A stretch of DNA of 64,000 bases from Turnera subulata (Eukaryota > Streptophyta > Magnoliopsida > Malpighiales > Passifloraceae), in contig JAKUCV010007524.1 in the NCBI GenBank assembly GCA_028386065.3, positions 31,849-95,848 on the forward strand, in the 5' to 3' direction. Below are positions 44,624 through 57,062 of the stretch, in pieces. The notes under the pieces are model-generated. The model was not told the DNA's origin, ran no database searches, and worked only from the letters and a program-made list of their open reading frames with translations. The first letter of the stretch is position 1, and each line of letters starts with the position of its first letter. The translations under genes were made by a program, and so were the position numbers.

Positions 44624-46884
44624 CATACCGGATAGCTGAAGAAGGTATATTAAAACAAATTGTGCTTGGAATCCAACAGATTGGCAGACATGATAAAACT
44701 GGAATTGGAAAAAAATCTAATTAATATCCTTTGATTTTAAAAGTTTATCCTTACCTAGTGATCGTCAATACCTAATCATTTGGTCAAGAAGCATATTTTT
44801 ATATGCGGTTCTTCTCTGCCGGCGCTTCTTTTGGTAGTAATGGCCAGAAACATAAGTGGGGGAAATTAATTGTTGTTGGTTCAACGTAATTATTTTTTTT
44901 AATTTATTGGAAAAATGTTTCCATGGCACAGCAGGGTTTCAACACCTCATGGCCTTCACAGTTCACATCACTACACTAGCTTTGCCTTCTAAAAATATTT
45001 TTAAAAAGAAAAATTTCCAATAATTCAATCTTCACGTATTAGTTTCTGTCCCAAAATAGTTGCCTAACGGTAAGAAATAAGAACCAGATTTGTTTTCTTT
45101 GAATACCAAAAGGACCATTAAAATAAGTAGATTTTTTTTATGAAAAGAATTCGATTTGTACCGTACCCATAATCAATTTTACTAGCATTTATTGGTAGAC
45201 AAGATTATATAGGTACCTGGTAACCAGTCTAAAAATGTTTTCCCACCGGTTAAAAAAAAAACAACAACACAAATATATCAATATTATAGAGATCTGTTAT
45301 CACCACAAAACAGAGACATAATTAATAGCACGAAGAGACGAACAAAAAAATACACAAACACACCGCGGGTCGACCGGATTTGTCTGGACAAAATTCCGGA
45401 TATGATGAGGAAAAAAAAAGTATATATTTTTTTAAAAGCACTCAACCATACAGAACAAATATTTCTGTTTCTTCATGCGTACTCACTACTACTCGGCAAT
45501 GAATTGGAATTTTTTGAAACGTGGCAAGAGAACGAAGAACAGAGCTATTAATGCATTGATGATTCCCCGCAGTCAACCGGCCCCTCACTGCCACGCTATC
45601 ACATTTATGCTTGGATTGACACATAAGGGCGCACTCCCATAAAATATTGCTGTATCAGAGATATTATAAAATACATATAACAAATTACAATTCCAAAAAA
45701 AAAGCAATTAGTTCAACGGGTTTAGTAGTTGACAAATAATGCCTGCAAGTAATGAATTTCCCGGCTGTATGGGGAAGACGGCGTCAATATTGGGTAATCG
45801 ATTCCGTAGCCACCAAAACATGAACACGTTGAGTTTGAGTCATGATGCAAAAAGTTCCATTTAATATGATATGTACATGTTGAAGCTTTTTTTTCCACAA
45901 CATAAACCCAAAAGAAATTTATTAGCAACACCCATTTAAGTTTGGCTCCTGGGTTCACACTTCAACTTATCTTTAGACTTCTTTTGTGGTCTAGCTACTA
46001 TCATCTGATCTGGACATTTTTTATACCTATAAACTCCAAGAAAAATATATTATGCAACGTTACTTAGGGAGAGGATTAAGACATTGTCTAAAAATTGGGG
46101 TGACAAAAGGCTAACGAATTGTAGGCTGTGGGGTTTGGGGCATTTTAGATTTTCTGCATAATATTAATTATTTGTATACTTGCGTACACATACTGGGAAA
46201 GTTGGCATTGATAGAATTACGACTATTAAATCATGTAATTGGAAATTAATTATAGTACCAATCATGGAAACCAAACAAGAAGCAAGCACATGATGTTTCT
46301 ATATAGAAAAACTATCGTACTTGCCAAGAAAAGCCTATATATGAGGCTTCTATTTATTCCCTTCCATATTAAATATTGTACTTGGGCAAAAATAATAATA
46401 ATAATTGTACGAATAAAAAGAGTGAGTTGAGGGTAGATACGAATTGTCGAAAAGTTGGAAAATGAAGGAATTAATTAACTCTTTCCCTTCTATTAGCCTT
46501 GAATGCCAGTACGCTCTTATCCAAAGGACGTTGTTTCGCTTTTCTTTAAGAACTTACATATATATAACTAGCATTGTATTTCAAAGCATGAACACAAAAC
46601 AGAAGCCCCTTTTTTACCAGAAAACTTCAATACTATATCCCTCCAGAGAAACGACAAGTTCACAATTTTGTTCGTTCAAACTTGTTAAGAGATTTTCAAG
46701 TGCTCGTTAGCAATTTCAACAAGATATGTCAAAACCTCTCATTTTGGGACAATCTTCGGGCTTCTTCTTTCTTTCTCGAGAGGTATCGACGAATTTGGCA
46801 TTTCGTGAAATATGGCAAACACATTTTGTCCCTCCGTCACTTTTTTTTTAAAAAACGACAAGAATCTAACTTTTGTTTGCTTCA

Positions 46885-46948
46885 GTCTTTTTCTTGATCC
46901 CAGTATGGATCCTTCGGTCTTTTTCTTGATCCCAGTATGGACCCTGAA
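46885..46948. repeat. 32 bp direct tandem duplication
   Basis: Two adjacent copies of a 32 bp unit starting gtctttttcttgatcccagt (46885 and 46917), almost identical. There is no associated gene; it is a simple duplication. Confidence 0.8.
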
Positions 46949-48499
46949 ATATTAAAAATTTGGAAGCTTTCGCTGCTGGAAGAGTGTATGGGAAAAAATG
47001 GGTTGCGGTAATCCCATTTCCCACTTGAAGTAGCGCTTTCAGTTCATGGGGCTCTCCACAACCAAACCATGTCAAAAGGTCAAATCAAAAATATGACAAA
47101 TTTACAAAACAATCTTTTGGCAAATGAAATGCTAGTAACTTTTCTTTTTGGCTACACGACACTGCTGACAATAATAAAAATTGATGGTGATTTGCTTGGA
47201 AATTACAATGGCAAGTGAAGCTAGAGAAATCTGAACGGGCATGAGGGATTAAAAGACATGTGAATTGAGTATGCACGGTTGGTTGGCGGGGTGTCCACTT
47301 ATCATTAAAGCCCAAGAGAGTTTAGTAGGCATACTCTTTTTCTTCAAGTGTAAAAGAATTTAAGAAATAAATAATCCACCAACTTCATTCAATTTTTGAG
47401 GAATGCAAGCTGGCGCACGTCATAAGGAAATCCAATCAAATTAAGCTGCTCATTTCCCCCACAAAAGCAAAGCTACTTCTCAAGACCGGCACAATGCAAG
47501 TTGGTAAACCCTCATGAATCCCTGAACTGTCAATTTGTACATTTGGACCACGTAAAAAATGAAATAAAGATAATATATAGGGATGTGAAATGAAGATATA
47601 TAAAAGTTTTCAGTTGTTTAAAATGAATATTGGAATTCGTTGCAAATGCAGCGAAACAAAGGAAAACAAAATTACTAAGCAATAATTATGTGTTGTTGTA
47701 TTAGTATATAACCTTTTTCAGTTTAATAAAATGAGTCTACGGACCTCTTTTATCTAAAATTACGATTGCCCTCCTTAGGAGATCAGGAAGTTGACACGCA
47801 CACACACTTCTGTGCATGGATATTGACAGGTACGGCAATCACATTATGGCTTTCCTGCTGATATTTCCTTGTGGCAGATGCGGCAAGAAGTCAGCTAGCT
47901 AGTGTTGGACAATGGATGGCCACAAATTATGAACAGATATGGACAAATCGAGTAATTGATTTGATTTGCAAATAAGATGAATCCCATTTATTGCATGCCC
48001 CCATACTGTATTCTGTATATGTTGGAAAGTTTGACTAGTATATACTGCCAGCCAGAAACTATCAGTAGAGTCCAGACTACGTACACACTGAATCTACATT
48101 TTAAAAAGAAACAATTCTTTATCCATTGAGTTTACTTTTTGGAAATAGGTGTTCCGCTTCATTTCACACAAAGCTAAATTAATAGTTGGAAAAAGGCCAA
48201 CGACTTATATTCGAGTAGCTCAAAATTAAAAGCATGCAACCTGGCCTCATTACGTTTTACCCCCCTGAACTTTCGATCTAAAATGGATCACCCCTTGTAT
48301 TAAAAAAACCGGTATTTAACCCCCTAAACTTTGTAATTCCGCGGCTCATCCCCTACGGTTGACCCGATTCCGTTTCCGTTATGAGATTTAACGGAATTCA
48401 TGGATGAAAGACACGTGACAATATCTAGTCCATCCAATAATTTCTTTTACTTTTTACAAAATTAAAAAAACAAAAAAGATGAAAATGAAAAAAACAAAT

Positions 48500-48703
48500 A
48501 GGAAAAAGGAAAAGCGCCTCCTCCTCCTCCTCCCCCTGCCGCCTCCTCCTCCTCCTCCCTCTGCCGCCTCCATCCTCTCCCCCACCAAAAATTCCGGCCA
48601 AATCTCCAGCGAACCAGTTGTGTGGGTGAAAGCTCCCGATGAGTCGTGCAAGGAGTTCACTGACATCATTTATGAAAAAGCCCAAGGCGAAGGCATTGCT
48701 AAG
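48500..48703 (+). pseudogene. Captured naphthoate synthase (MenB/NS) exon fragment
   Basis: A plus-strand frame includes VVWVKAPDESCKEFTDIIYE and continues KAQGEGIAK up to 48703, where aag|gttggtgag could be a splice donor. CKEFTDIIYEKAxGEGIAK is the signature just before the crotonase core of plant 1,4-dihydroxy-2-naphthoyl-CoA synthase, which makes the phylloquinone ring. Only about 29 residues of the conserved part remain, preceded by a Pro/Leu-rich stretch, and no active-site region is present. The match is from memory of the family. Confidence 0.65.
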
Positions 48704-48879
48704 GTTGGTGAGCTTTTCTTCTCTCTTAACTTTCTTCAAGTATGGTTCTTTTTTGTGGAGAAGGAAGGAAGTTGGGTTTGGCCTCGCCCAACCTCCACCA
48801 CCATGCCACCACCAATTTCGGCTACTGGCATTACAAAAGCATAAAATAAATATTGCAAAATCAAACCTAATCAAGAATT

Positions 48880-49300
48880 GAACCAATGGATTGATTGAAC
48901 CAAATTGATGAAGAAAGAGGATCCCACCCACAACCCTGGCAGTGATGCCGTAGACGAGCACTGGAGAGAGGAAGAGCATATCGAGGATGCCTCGGTGCAG
49001 AGACTAGAGTCCTCGAGCTCACACTGGTTGGAGCCCTCCTGACAACAACGAGGAGGCAGTGACCACCGTAGGGGATGAAGGCGTCGATGTAGAAGGATAG
49101 TCCCGTCGGAATTCCTAGAGGCCCTAGAGGGAGAGGGAGAGGGAGGAAGCGAGGGTGGCCTGGAGGGAGAGCGGGGAAGCGAGGAAGAGCTACGGCTAGA
49201 CGGCGAGGTGGAAAGAGAGAAGGTAGGGGGCGGAGTAGAAGAGTGCAGAGATTTAGTCGCCCTGTCGGTATCATTGCTGGTGGTGATGCTGGTGAATTAA
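48880..49300. other. GC-rich cargo segment of unknown origin inside the Pack-MULE
   Basis: A GC-rich 400 bp stretch is open on the minus strand (48867-49274) with LVYGITARVVGGILFLHQ in one frame and a Leu/Pro-rich frame upstream. It looks gene-derived but I cannot name the source. It may be a second captured fragment joined to the MenB piece. Confidence 0.4.
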
Positions 49301-50393
49301 TTGTGATTTTGGTAGTGGCGGTGGTGAAGTCCTAGCCACGGTGACTTTTTTTTGTTTGCTCCGATGATAGGAAGCGATGGGTTGCTAACTGGGGGTGGTG
49401 GGTTGTTCAATGTGTGTGTGTGATTTTCTTTTTGCAGTGGAACCTTTTTTTTCTTTTTTTTGGTTATATAGATTTTGTTGCTTTTTCTTTATAAATAAAA
49501 TAACTAAAAAAGAAAAATTTTATCAGATGGTTATAATATGTGTCAATAAAAAGTGTATTTTGTTAATCTATTTTTTTCCTTTTCTTGTAAAAAAAATATT
49601 TTTTTAAGAAAAATTATTTAGTAGAATTTTTTTTGTCTTTTTTGTGAAAAACATTTCATTGAGTAAATTTTTTAACCTTTTTTTGTAAAAGAAAAATAAT
49701 ATTTTTTTAGAGTAGAATTATTTTTTGCTTTTCTTTTGTATTTTTTCCTTTTTTCATAAAAGAGAAATAATTTTTTTATTGAGTAGATTTTTTTTACATT
49801 TTTTATTATTTTAAATATAATAATTGTTAAATTTTTTTACTTTCTTTTTTTCTTTTTTTATAATTTTTCGTTTTTTATTTCCTTATTTTTCTTTTTCATA
49901 TGGTATAATTTTTTTTATTTTTTAATTTTGTTTTTAAATTTTTTTTTTTTTCATTTTTATATTTTTCCAAAAAATGAAAATGAAAAAAAGAATCGAACGG
50001 TAAAGAGCTTGCCACGTGTTGATCGTTCGTGCATTCCATTAAATCAACCAACTGAAGTATAAAAACCCTAACGGAATGAGGTGAAATGCGGAATTACAAA
50101 GTTTAGAGGGTTAAATACCGGTTTTTTTAGTACAGGGGGTGATCCATATTGGATTGAAAGTTCAGGGGGGTAAAACGTAATGAAGCCCATGCAACCTTGT
50201 GTTTCTGACATCATACATAGAAAAAGATACATATGTCCCCTTTGTCTTAGAAATGGAAGGATACATATGAAACCAAAAGAAACATATTAAATATATGATT
50301 AGTCTTTATTATGTTGTAATGATAAGAATAATCTTTCTTACATTATTTTGATTTATTATATTATTGTGCGTTATTAAAACAAAGATTAAGCAA

Positions 50394-50980
50394 TAGGATT
50401 GGTTTTTAATGTTATGTTTCTTTCTCTCCTTTTCGTAGAGAAAACCCTAGTTCTACAACTTGGGGCTGCCGCCGACTTTCTTCCGGCGGTGAGCCCCCAC
50501 CAAAATTTCTTTCAACTAGCTAGTTTATTTTGTTTTTAATTTTGTTGGTTTACTCCCACTTTTTATGGGTTTAGTCTCACTTTTTGTGAGTTGGTTTCTC
50601 TTTTTCTAGAGTTTTCTTACCTTTTTTGGTGTTTCAAATAAACTCTAGAGCCAAAAATCATGGAGGAAGATTCAATTTGAAGAACGATTCTCTATCTACT
50701 AGAGAAATTTACCAACAAAGGGATATTTTCCCCCACAAGTATGTCTCAAATTTACCTGTTGGCATGGTGGTTGCTGCACGGACCATATCGGATCTGATGC
50801 TCGCGAGAGTAGTGTGCCTTTGTAAATCCTTTATTGAAGGAGATAAATCACGTTGCGTATTAAGAAGAATTCTTATGTTGAATTTTTCTTATGCTTTTGC
50901 TATATTAGATCTTCAATTATGTAATTTCAGATCTTTAGATCTGTTTATATGAATGAAGGATGCTCCTTTTCAAAAAAAAC
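50394..50980 (+). mobile_element. Short LINE-like retroposon, 587 bp
   Basis: The element is flanked by caaagattaagcaa at 50380-50393 and 50981-50994 and ends in an A tail (50972-50979). The 5' part has the aaaccctag/gccgccgac style common at plant LINE starts, and the 3' part ends gaatgaaggatgctcctttt. No ORF1 or ORF2 domain is seen in the 108-codon open frame (50626-50952). It appears to be a non-autonomous derivative mobilised in trans. Confidence 0.65.
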
Positions 50981-51127
50981 CAAAGATTAAGCAAATTTGG
51001 AGGGCTCCATAAGTAAAGAATTAGTTTTTCAATCTTACCCAACTTAGAATAAAATTTTCCGACATGTACGGCCCACTAATTTTTTAATATACGGAACCTG
51101 TTATAAAACATGTGTAACGTGTGTATG

Positions 51128-54100
51128 TGTAACGACCCGGATAAAATTTCTAATAATTTTACTGTTTTATTTTAACTTTTACGGTGGTTAATAAAATTTT
51201 AACGCGGTTAATCAAGAGTTTTACCAATCCGAGTTAATTTTCATTATTTTCACTATTATTTTTACTACACTCAAAATTACTACTATTATTGTTATTGTTG
51301 TTACCATTATTATTATGATCTTCCTAATCAACAAAAATAATAAAACACTTACAAATTTTGGCCGGAAATGTAAGTTACACGTATATTACTAATTATAATT
51401 TAAAAAGAAATTTAAACGTCGAAATTCGATGAATTCTATCGGACCGAGCTTTTCCGAGAGTTTTCCGGGAATAACCGAGCTTCGTCTTGATCACTGAGGA
51501 TACGCAACATTATGGAGTCTCTTTCGATAACCGAGCCTCGGAATTATTTTTCGAGGGTTACTCTGGATTTCCGAGCCTTCTCCAAGGCTTACCGAGCCTC
51601 GGTTTTCAAAACCGGGACTTGAACAACGCTCAGGAGAATTAATCGGATTTTCTGAGCCCAAGTTGTATTTTCGGACTCGGGACGGAAATCTGGACCGGCC
51701 AGACGTGGCTTGCCACGTGGCCACTTACCTTTCTTTTCCTTTTCTCTCCCTTTCTCTTTGTTTTCTTCTCCCAGCCGCCACCACACTTTTCTTCAGCCGG
51801 CCCTCCTCTCTTTCTTTCCTTGTTCCCCCGTGACTTGTTGTTCCCTTCTCCCTGTCTTCATCTTCTTTTTCCCCACTTTAATTTCTCTTCTCTTGACCGA
51901 TTTCCCATGCCTCATCCTTTTCTTTCTTTTCTTTTTCTTTCTTCCTCCTTCTCCTCCCCTCTCTCCTCTCCTCCTCTCTTTCCCCGTGCCGACGACCCGA
52001 GACCCCCATCCACAAACCCGACCACCCCAGCTCGCCTCCTTCCTCCCTCCTTTCTCTTCTTCCTCCTCGCCACGCCGCCTCCGATCTACGACCCTCCGCC
52101 GACGAAGCCAAGACTGAGTGAGTCTTTGGCCGCACTTCCCCTCCTTCCTTGATCTCCCAGCACCGCCGCCGATCTCCTCTCCCTTTCCCTGTTCTCGCGC
52201 CGCCGTCGGGTAAGTTGCTGTTGCCAATTCGTTTATTCTTCCCTATAATTAGTTGGAGATTGCGACAGATTAGATGGGTATAGTTGGTATTAATGGGTTG
52301 ATTATTGTTCCTGTGTGCCTTGGTTACGATGGATTCAGGTGTGGCGGTTGTGATGGAGTTGTTGTTGTTGTTGTGGCTGTGGGTTGGGGTGTTTTGGGTG
52401 GCAGATACGGTGGTGTGGTGGAACACAGGTCACCAGAGGGTTGTTGCGGGTATGGCCTGCGTGTTGCTGTCTTTGATGGTTGCTGTTCGATGGTGGTGGA
52501 GTGATCTGTTGAGGGGTGATTAATGTTGGATAGCCACCGTGAAGTTACTATTTCCGACGTGAACAGTGCTGGCCGGAATCCGGCGAGTTTCCGGTGTCCC
52601 GGGAATTTTCTGGCGAACCCGGAAACGAACCTTTGGGTAAAACCCGAGCCTTGGACCATCCATATGCATCCTAACGAACCCGAACGATAAAACGGGCCGG
52701 GACTTTAAAACGACAATTAATTAAAAGATTAATTAAGCTAATTAATAACCTATGGTTTAAATAATTTAATTTTTACTTTATTTACTTATTTAATTCTGTT
52801 TTTATTTAATTTGTTTATTTTGTTTATACTTTATTTGTTTTCTTTGTGCATTTATTTATTTTATGCTTCTATTTAACTTTCTGAATGGGCTATTAAAAAG
52901 GCCCATAGCATTTAATTTTCGGTTTTAATTTTATTTACGCTTACCTGGGCTCGCAAATGGCCCATTGTATTTAACTTTCGATTATTTAATTTTAATTGGG
53001 CTAATTTAATAAAAGGCCCATGTCGTTATTTATTTTAATTATGTCTCTTATTTAATCTTCGAAATTATGAAGATATTAGATTTATCCTCAGTTGGGCTAA
53101 ACGTTCGTGAAGGCCTACCGAGTTTAATTTCCAAATTTCCTTAATTATTTTTAATTGAATTTATATTATAAAATGCCTAGAGATGTATATATATTTCTAT
53201 TATACTCATTTCCGTAATCTTAAGCTAAAATAATATTAGATCTACACCTTATTTTAATCACTGATTTAATCTTATATAAGTATATACATATATATACCGT
53301 ATAAAGTATTACAGTTATTACACCGGCTTAGATATTGCTAGACTATATCTTTACTTAACAATTATAGTTTTATGTATACATGTACTTATGATTATATACG
53401 TAGATATTTAATTATAAATATTACAATCACAATATTCGTACGAATATTTTATGCTATACATCGGCTATGCTAATTTCATACCGTTGGAGATATCTTCCAA
53501 TACATGAGTTATTATAGTATATACTATTTAAATAACATTTTGACATATTTATCGTTTCCACTAATTTATAATTATTGTTTATAAAACATATAAGTATTTA
53601 GTATTTAATCGGGAATAATATCATTTACGTCATATGGACTATGAGCATTTAACGGGTCATAACTTGATTTATTTACAAATATATTTTCTTAAATATATAC
53701 TATGTATAAGTGTACGTATATATGCCTTCTTGTCATAAGCGACTTAAGGGCCGGGATATCGGCTTGGACGCTCGATTTTGATTTTGATTTATGTTGTATA
53801 TGATTGGTATAACAGATGGGAATAGAATATTAGTAACCTCCACAGAAATGAATAAGAGAACTATGGAGATAATAAAATGAACAGAAAAGCCGTCTAATAA
53901 CTGTTAAACCGGTATCATGCATAATCATCTTGTTGGTGCATTATAAGTAATTGTGTTGCTATATATGTATATAGGGACATTGAGGTTTGACTGGATAGCA
54001 ATTTCAGAGACACATCAGGTGAGGATATAAACTTATAAACTTCGGTATGCTACCCGTGATACCCCGATTGTTTGTTTGTTTATAGTTTATATGTTATCTT

Positions 54101-55200
54101 GCGTACCTGACATGCTATTGCTGGCTTCTGTTGTGATTATTGTTATATGCTTGATGACTACTGTGGATTAGCTGTTGTGCTTTGTGATGTTGATATGATT
54201 ATTGTGTTGTTCGTATGAGATATGTGGTATTTGATCGGTATGAGATATGTGGTAATTGATCGGTCAATGGCAGTGACCCAGTATTGTGACGTTGGATTCC
54301 CGGAAGAGCTGTGAGGCTGAGAGCCTGCTCGGGAAAGTGAGTATGATGAATTACTGTTGGATAGTGGAATAAGAAACAATAATAAACAGTGATAATATCA
54401 TCTAGACATCAAGATTGTCACGTGACAGGTATTGGCACGGCCAGATGGTAGTCACCTTGTGATTGTGATATGATAGGGGGGACTGCGGGACTCCCGGCTG
54501 AGGACTGCGGGACTCCCGGCTGAGGACTGCGGGACTCAGTTGATTTGTTATAGGAAGGACTGCGGGACTTCCGCCGAGGACTGCGGGACTCGGTTATTTG
54601 AGATATGATTTGTGATATTTAGCGGGGAGCACCTTGGGGTTAGCTAACCTGGCTACCAGGCACGGCCAATACTTATCATGTGACAAGGGCCCTAATAATA
54701 AAACTGGTTAGTCAGTCGCCGATTGTCAGTGAGTTTAGAGGACTAGGTTAACGGTATGATGTCAGTTGTATAGTACGGTCCGGTATGTTGTCTGATTCCG
54801 ATGCTATGTTGTGCTTGTTGTACCTCTATTGTACTGAGTTGGCTTTGGTGTATATACAGTTGCTTGTATACTGTGGTTTATTTGTTTATCGGTGAGATAA
54901 TGGTTGGTCTCACCCCTCACACAGTCCTTGCAGGTTAGGTCAGGATTGCATTTCGGCGGCTGCAGTGTACTCTCGGGCAGGACTCGGATCCATTAGTTGC
55001 ATCGAGCTTTGCATATTTTGACATTGAGTTATAAAAGCTTCCGCTGTGCCGTTGTTATTGAGATTCCCAAAGTCGGGAGTTATGCTATTGTTATTGGGCC
55101 GTTGGGCCAATTTTCTATTGTATTGCACAGTTTGTGCCACGTGTCGGCACTGTTGCTGGTAATCACTGTATGTCGGGTAAATTTTAGTTAGGGCGTTTCA
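51128..55200 (+). mobile_element. LTR-like element 1: 4.07 kb, TG...CA, no coding domain
   Basis: The element starts tgtaacgacccgg and ends agggcgtttca, with the 5 bp target duplication gtatg at 51123-51127 and 55201-55205. TG...CA ends and a 5 bp duplication mean an integrase product. No gag, protease, RT or integrase frame exists in 4 kb, so this is a giant solo LTR or a LARD-like element. A CT-rich then GC-rich stretch (51710-52205) resembles a 5' leader exon and ends at tcgg|gtaagt. Open frames there are low complexity. Elements 2 and 3 share this plan. Confidence 0.7.
54480..54592. repeat. 22 bp minisatellite in LTR-like element 1
   Basis: The core ggactgcgggact recurs at 54480, 54502, 54524, 54557 and 54578. 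The first three are spaced exactly 22 bp (ggactgcgggactcccggct). Just upstream, a 25 bp unit (gatatgtggta...gatcggt) is duplicated at about 54216-54264. Confidence 0.85.
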
Positions 55201-55381
55201 GTATGTGGATGTCATACTATTACACCCACCTCTGTTATTTATATTGTACAACACATATAGGGATGAGACAGTAATAAAAATGAACCGAGCTCATCTGCTC
55301 TTTCCTTCCTTCTCTTCTCCTTCTCCTTCTGCCTATTTTTCTTCCTCATAATTTCACATATAAAACACTTATTTTACAACA

Positions 55382-56330
55382 CGTTATCAGCATGATAACG
55401 TCTCTACCCGAGCATTTTTTTTACAAGCAAGAAACAAAGAAAAGAATGCCAGCAAGACCCGATCACCGCCACCATCAACCCACCGTGAACCACCAAGCCG
55501 AACCTCCGGTCGAGTAAGCTCAAGTCCGGCCAAACAACACCCCATCAATCCCACAGATACAAAACAAAACCCAATTGGGTTAATTCCCACAACCACAGCA
55601 ACTACTCGAATTAAATCGGGTATTGGAATACAAAATTCAAAATAAAGCAGAGAAGGAAAAGGGAAGCCGGAGACTTACCCGGTGGAAGGCGACGGTGGCG
55701 CCAGACTTCTCTATGGCTGCCGGATCCACCCGCGACGTCAACGTCATCTCCGGCCTCCCGGCGGCCACCCGACGCCGCTTCTGCTTCACTGTACTCCAAC
55801 GACCACTCCCACCTCGTCACCGACATCATCGACGACGATGATGACCACAAGCCGACGAAGCCCCGCCGGTTCTCGACCTCTCCGCCTTCTTCTCCGATGA
55901 TACCAGCGCCACCAAGAAGCCGGAGAGGCTCATCCACCTCATGCCCCTCCTCACCTTCGTCTGCTTCCTCACCGTCAGCGTCGGGGTTGGTCACCGATCT
56001 CGCTCGGGCTCAGGCCGAAGGGAAGCACAGGGCGGAGGAGGAGTGGCTCACCCACATGCCTTGTCGTCGGCGTCGGGGTGTAAGAAAACGCGGCGCGGCT
56101 GCAGCAGGGGCGGCGGCTGTGGGAGCAGCCCGACCTGGTTGGACTGCGCGCGAGCGAGAAGAGAACGGCGGCGGCGTCTCCTGCAGCTGTGGCAGCCGCG
56201 ACCAGAAGGTGAAAAGAGAAAGAAAAGGTAAGAGAAGAAGGGAGAGGATCTAAACGGTAATGAAAATTATGATGGTGAGACTAAAAAAAAAATAATAATC
56301 ATGACGCTTGGTAATGGTCACGGTCGTCCC
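55382..56330 (+). other. GC-rich gene-like segment downstream of the small LTR
   Basis: Directly after the PBS-like site the DNA turns GC-rich. Plus-strand frames read RDVNVISGLPAATRRRFCFT, then in a second frame SNDHSHLVTDIIDDDDDHKP, then in a third SATKKPERLIHLMPLLTFVC, a plausible membrane segment. This order of open pieces in three frames suggests a broken host-gene copy carried by the retroelement. I do not recognise the source family. Antisense open frames (55611-55994) are by-products of the GC content. Confidence 0.4.
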
Positions 56331-57062
56331 CCCTCTTTTTAGAAGCCACCCATGTATCCTTTTTTTGTGATAGTGACGAGCAAATTTGACAATCTAACCA
56401 CTAAAGCATAAAACGGTAATGGAAACGCACATGGGGCTGTTTTTTTTGGTTGGTTTCAGCTCACATTATGGTCCAAAATTAGGATGTGGCATTAGTGGAC
56501 CTGTCATCTTGCTTACGGTTAAAAAAAATAATAATAAAAAATAAAAAATTTGGGAGAAATGAAATTAAAAAGAAATATATATACCGGAATAGTAACCGGG
56601 TATTAGTATGGTATATTATATATATTATTGTTGAAAGATTTATCGAGTAAGCATATTTTATATTTTTATTTAATTTCTGATTGGGCTATTAAAAGGCCCA
56701 CTGTATTTATATTTCTCGTTTCTAATTTTATGTTTTGTTTTGGGCTCGTACAAGGCCCATCAATTTTAATTTTCTGTCATTTTTTTAAATTGGGATAATT
56801 AATAAAAGGCCCCTGATTATTTATTTTAATTCAGTTTTTATTTATGTTACTTGAATGGGCAGCCCTCAAAATTTCCGGAAGAAGTTTGAATATGGGCATT
56901 AAATGTTGAAATGCATAATAGTCTCGAAGACTACATGAAAGAGTCCAGCAGACTCAATAAAAGAAAAATGCAGCAAAGTCCTGAAGACTTACTGCCAAAA
57001 GGCCAATTGCATTTAATTTTTAGTCATTTATTTTGATTGGGCTAATTTATGTAAGGCCCATT
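56331..57062. repeat. AT-rich stretch with an LTR-like fragment
   Basis: From about 56600 to 57062 the sequence resembles the middle of element 1 (52840-53060), with the same series of gggctattaaaaggccca and ggcccat blocks. It is probably a truncated relic into which element 2 inserted. No gene is seen. Confidence 0.5.

Larger units (their letters stand above)
42774..48233. other. Gene-poor intergenic DNA
   Basis: About 5.5 kb of AT-rich DNA. Open frames here (for example 43536-43847, 45722-45958, 46444-46710) are under 105 codons and lack recognisable domains. Two short, loosely similar stretches near 42940-42985 and 45370-45415 (both with accggat and attccggata/gttccggata) suggest an old dispersed repeat. 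A SINE (44501-44623) and a small tandem duplication (46885-46948) are listed separately. Confidence 0.5.
48243..50188. mobile_element. Pack-MULE with a MenB-like fragment, 1.95 kb
   Basis: Inverted ends (ggcctcattacgttttaccc and its partner) match for about 115 bp (48243-48355 and about 50078-50188). The 9 bp target duplication is atgcaacct at 48234-48242 and 50189-50197. The interior has a GC-rich half with host-gene-like sequence (48500-49300) and a very T-rich half (49440-49970). No transposase is present. Confidence 0.85.
51099..55381 (+). mobile_element. Small LTR (about 205 bp) split by a nested element
   Basis: The LTR starts tgttataaaac at 51099, is interrupted at 51127, resumes at 55206 and ends ttttacaaca at 55381. 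TGTT...AACA inverted ends and the following cgttatcagcatgataac (a PBS-like position) fit a Copia- or TRIM-type LTR. The partner LTR was not found. The nested element between 51128 and 55200 duplicated the gtatg target. Confidence 0.45.

Noticed and set aside
42940..45415. Two related short stretches (about 42940 and 45370) as a mobile element pair
   Set aside because: Similarity covers only about 45 bp with no ends or target duplication visible.
51710..52227. Overlapping open frames on both strands of a CT-rich stretch
   Set aside because: Low-complexity Ser/Phe/Pro or Arg/Glu translations typical of CT-rich DNA; kept only as a part of the LTR-like element.
55611..55994. 127-codon minus-strand frame in GC-rich DNA
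   Set aside because: Glu/Gly/Arg-rich shadow of the plus-strand gene-like pieces.
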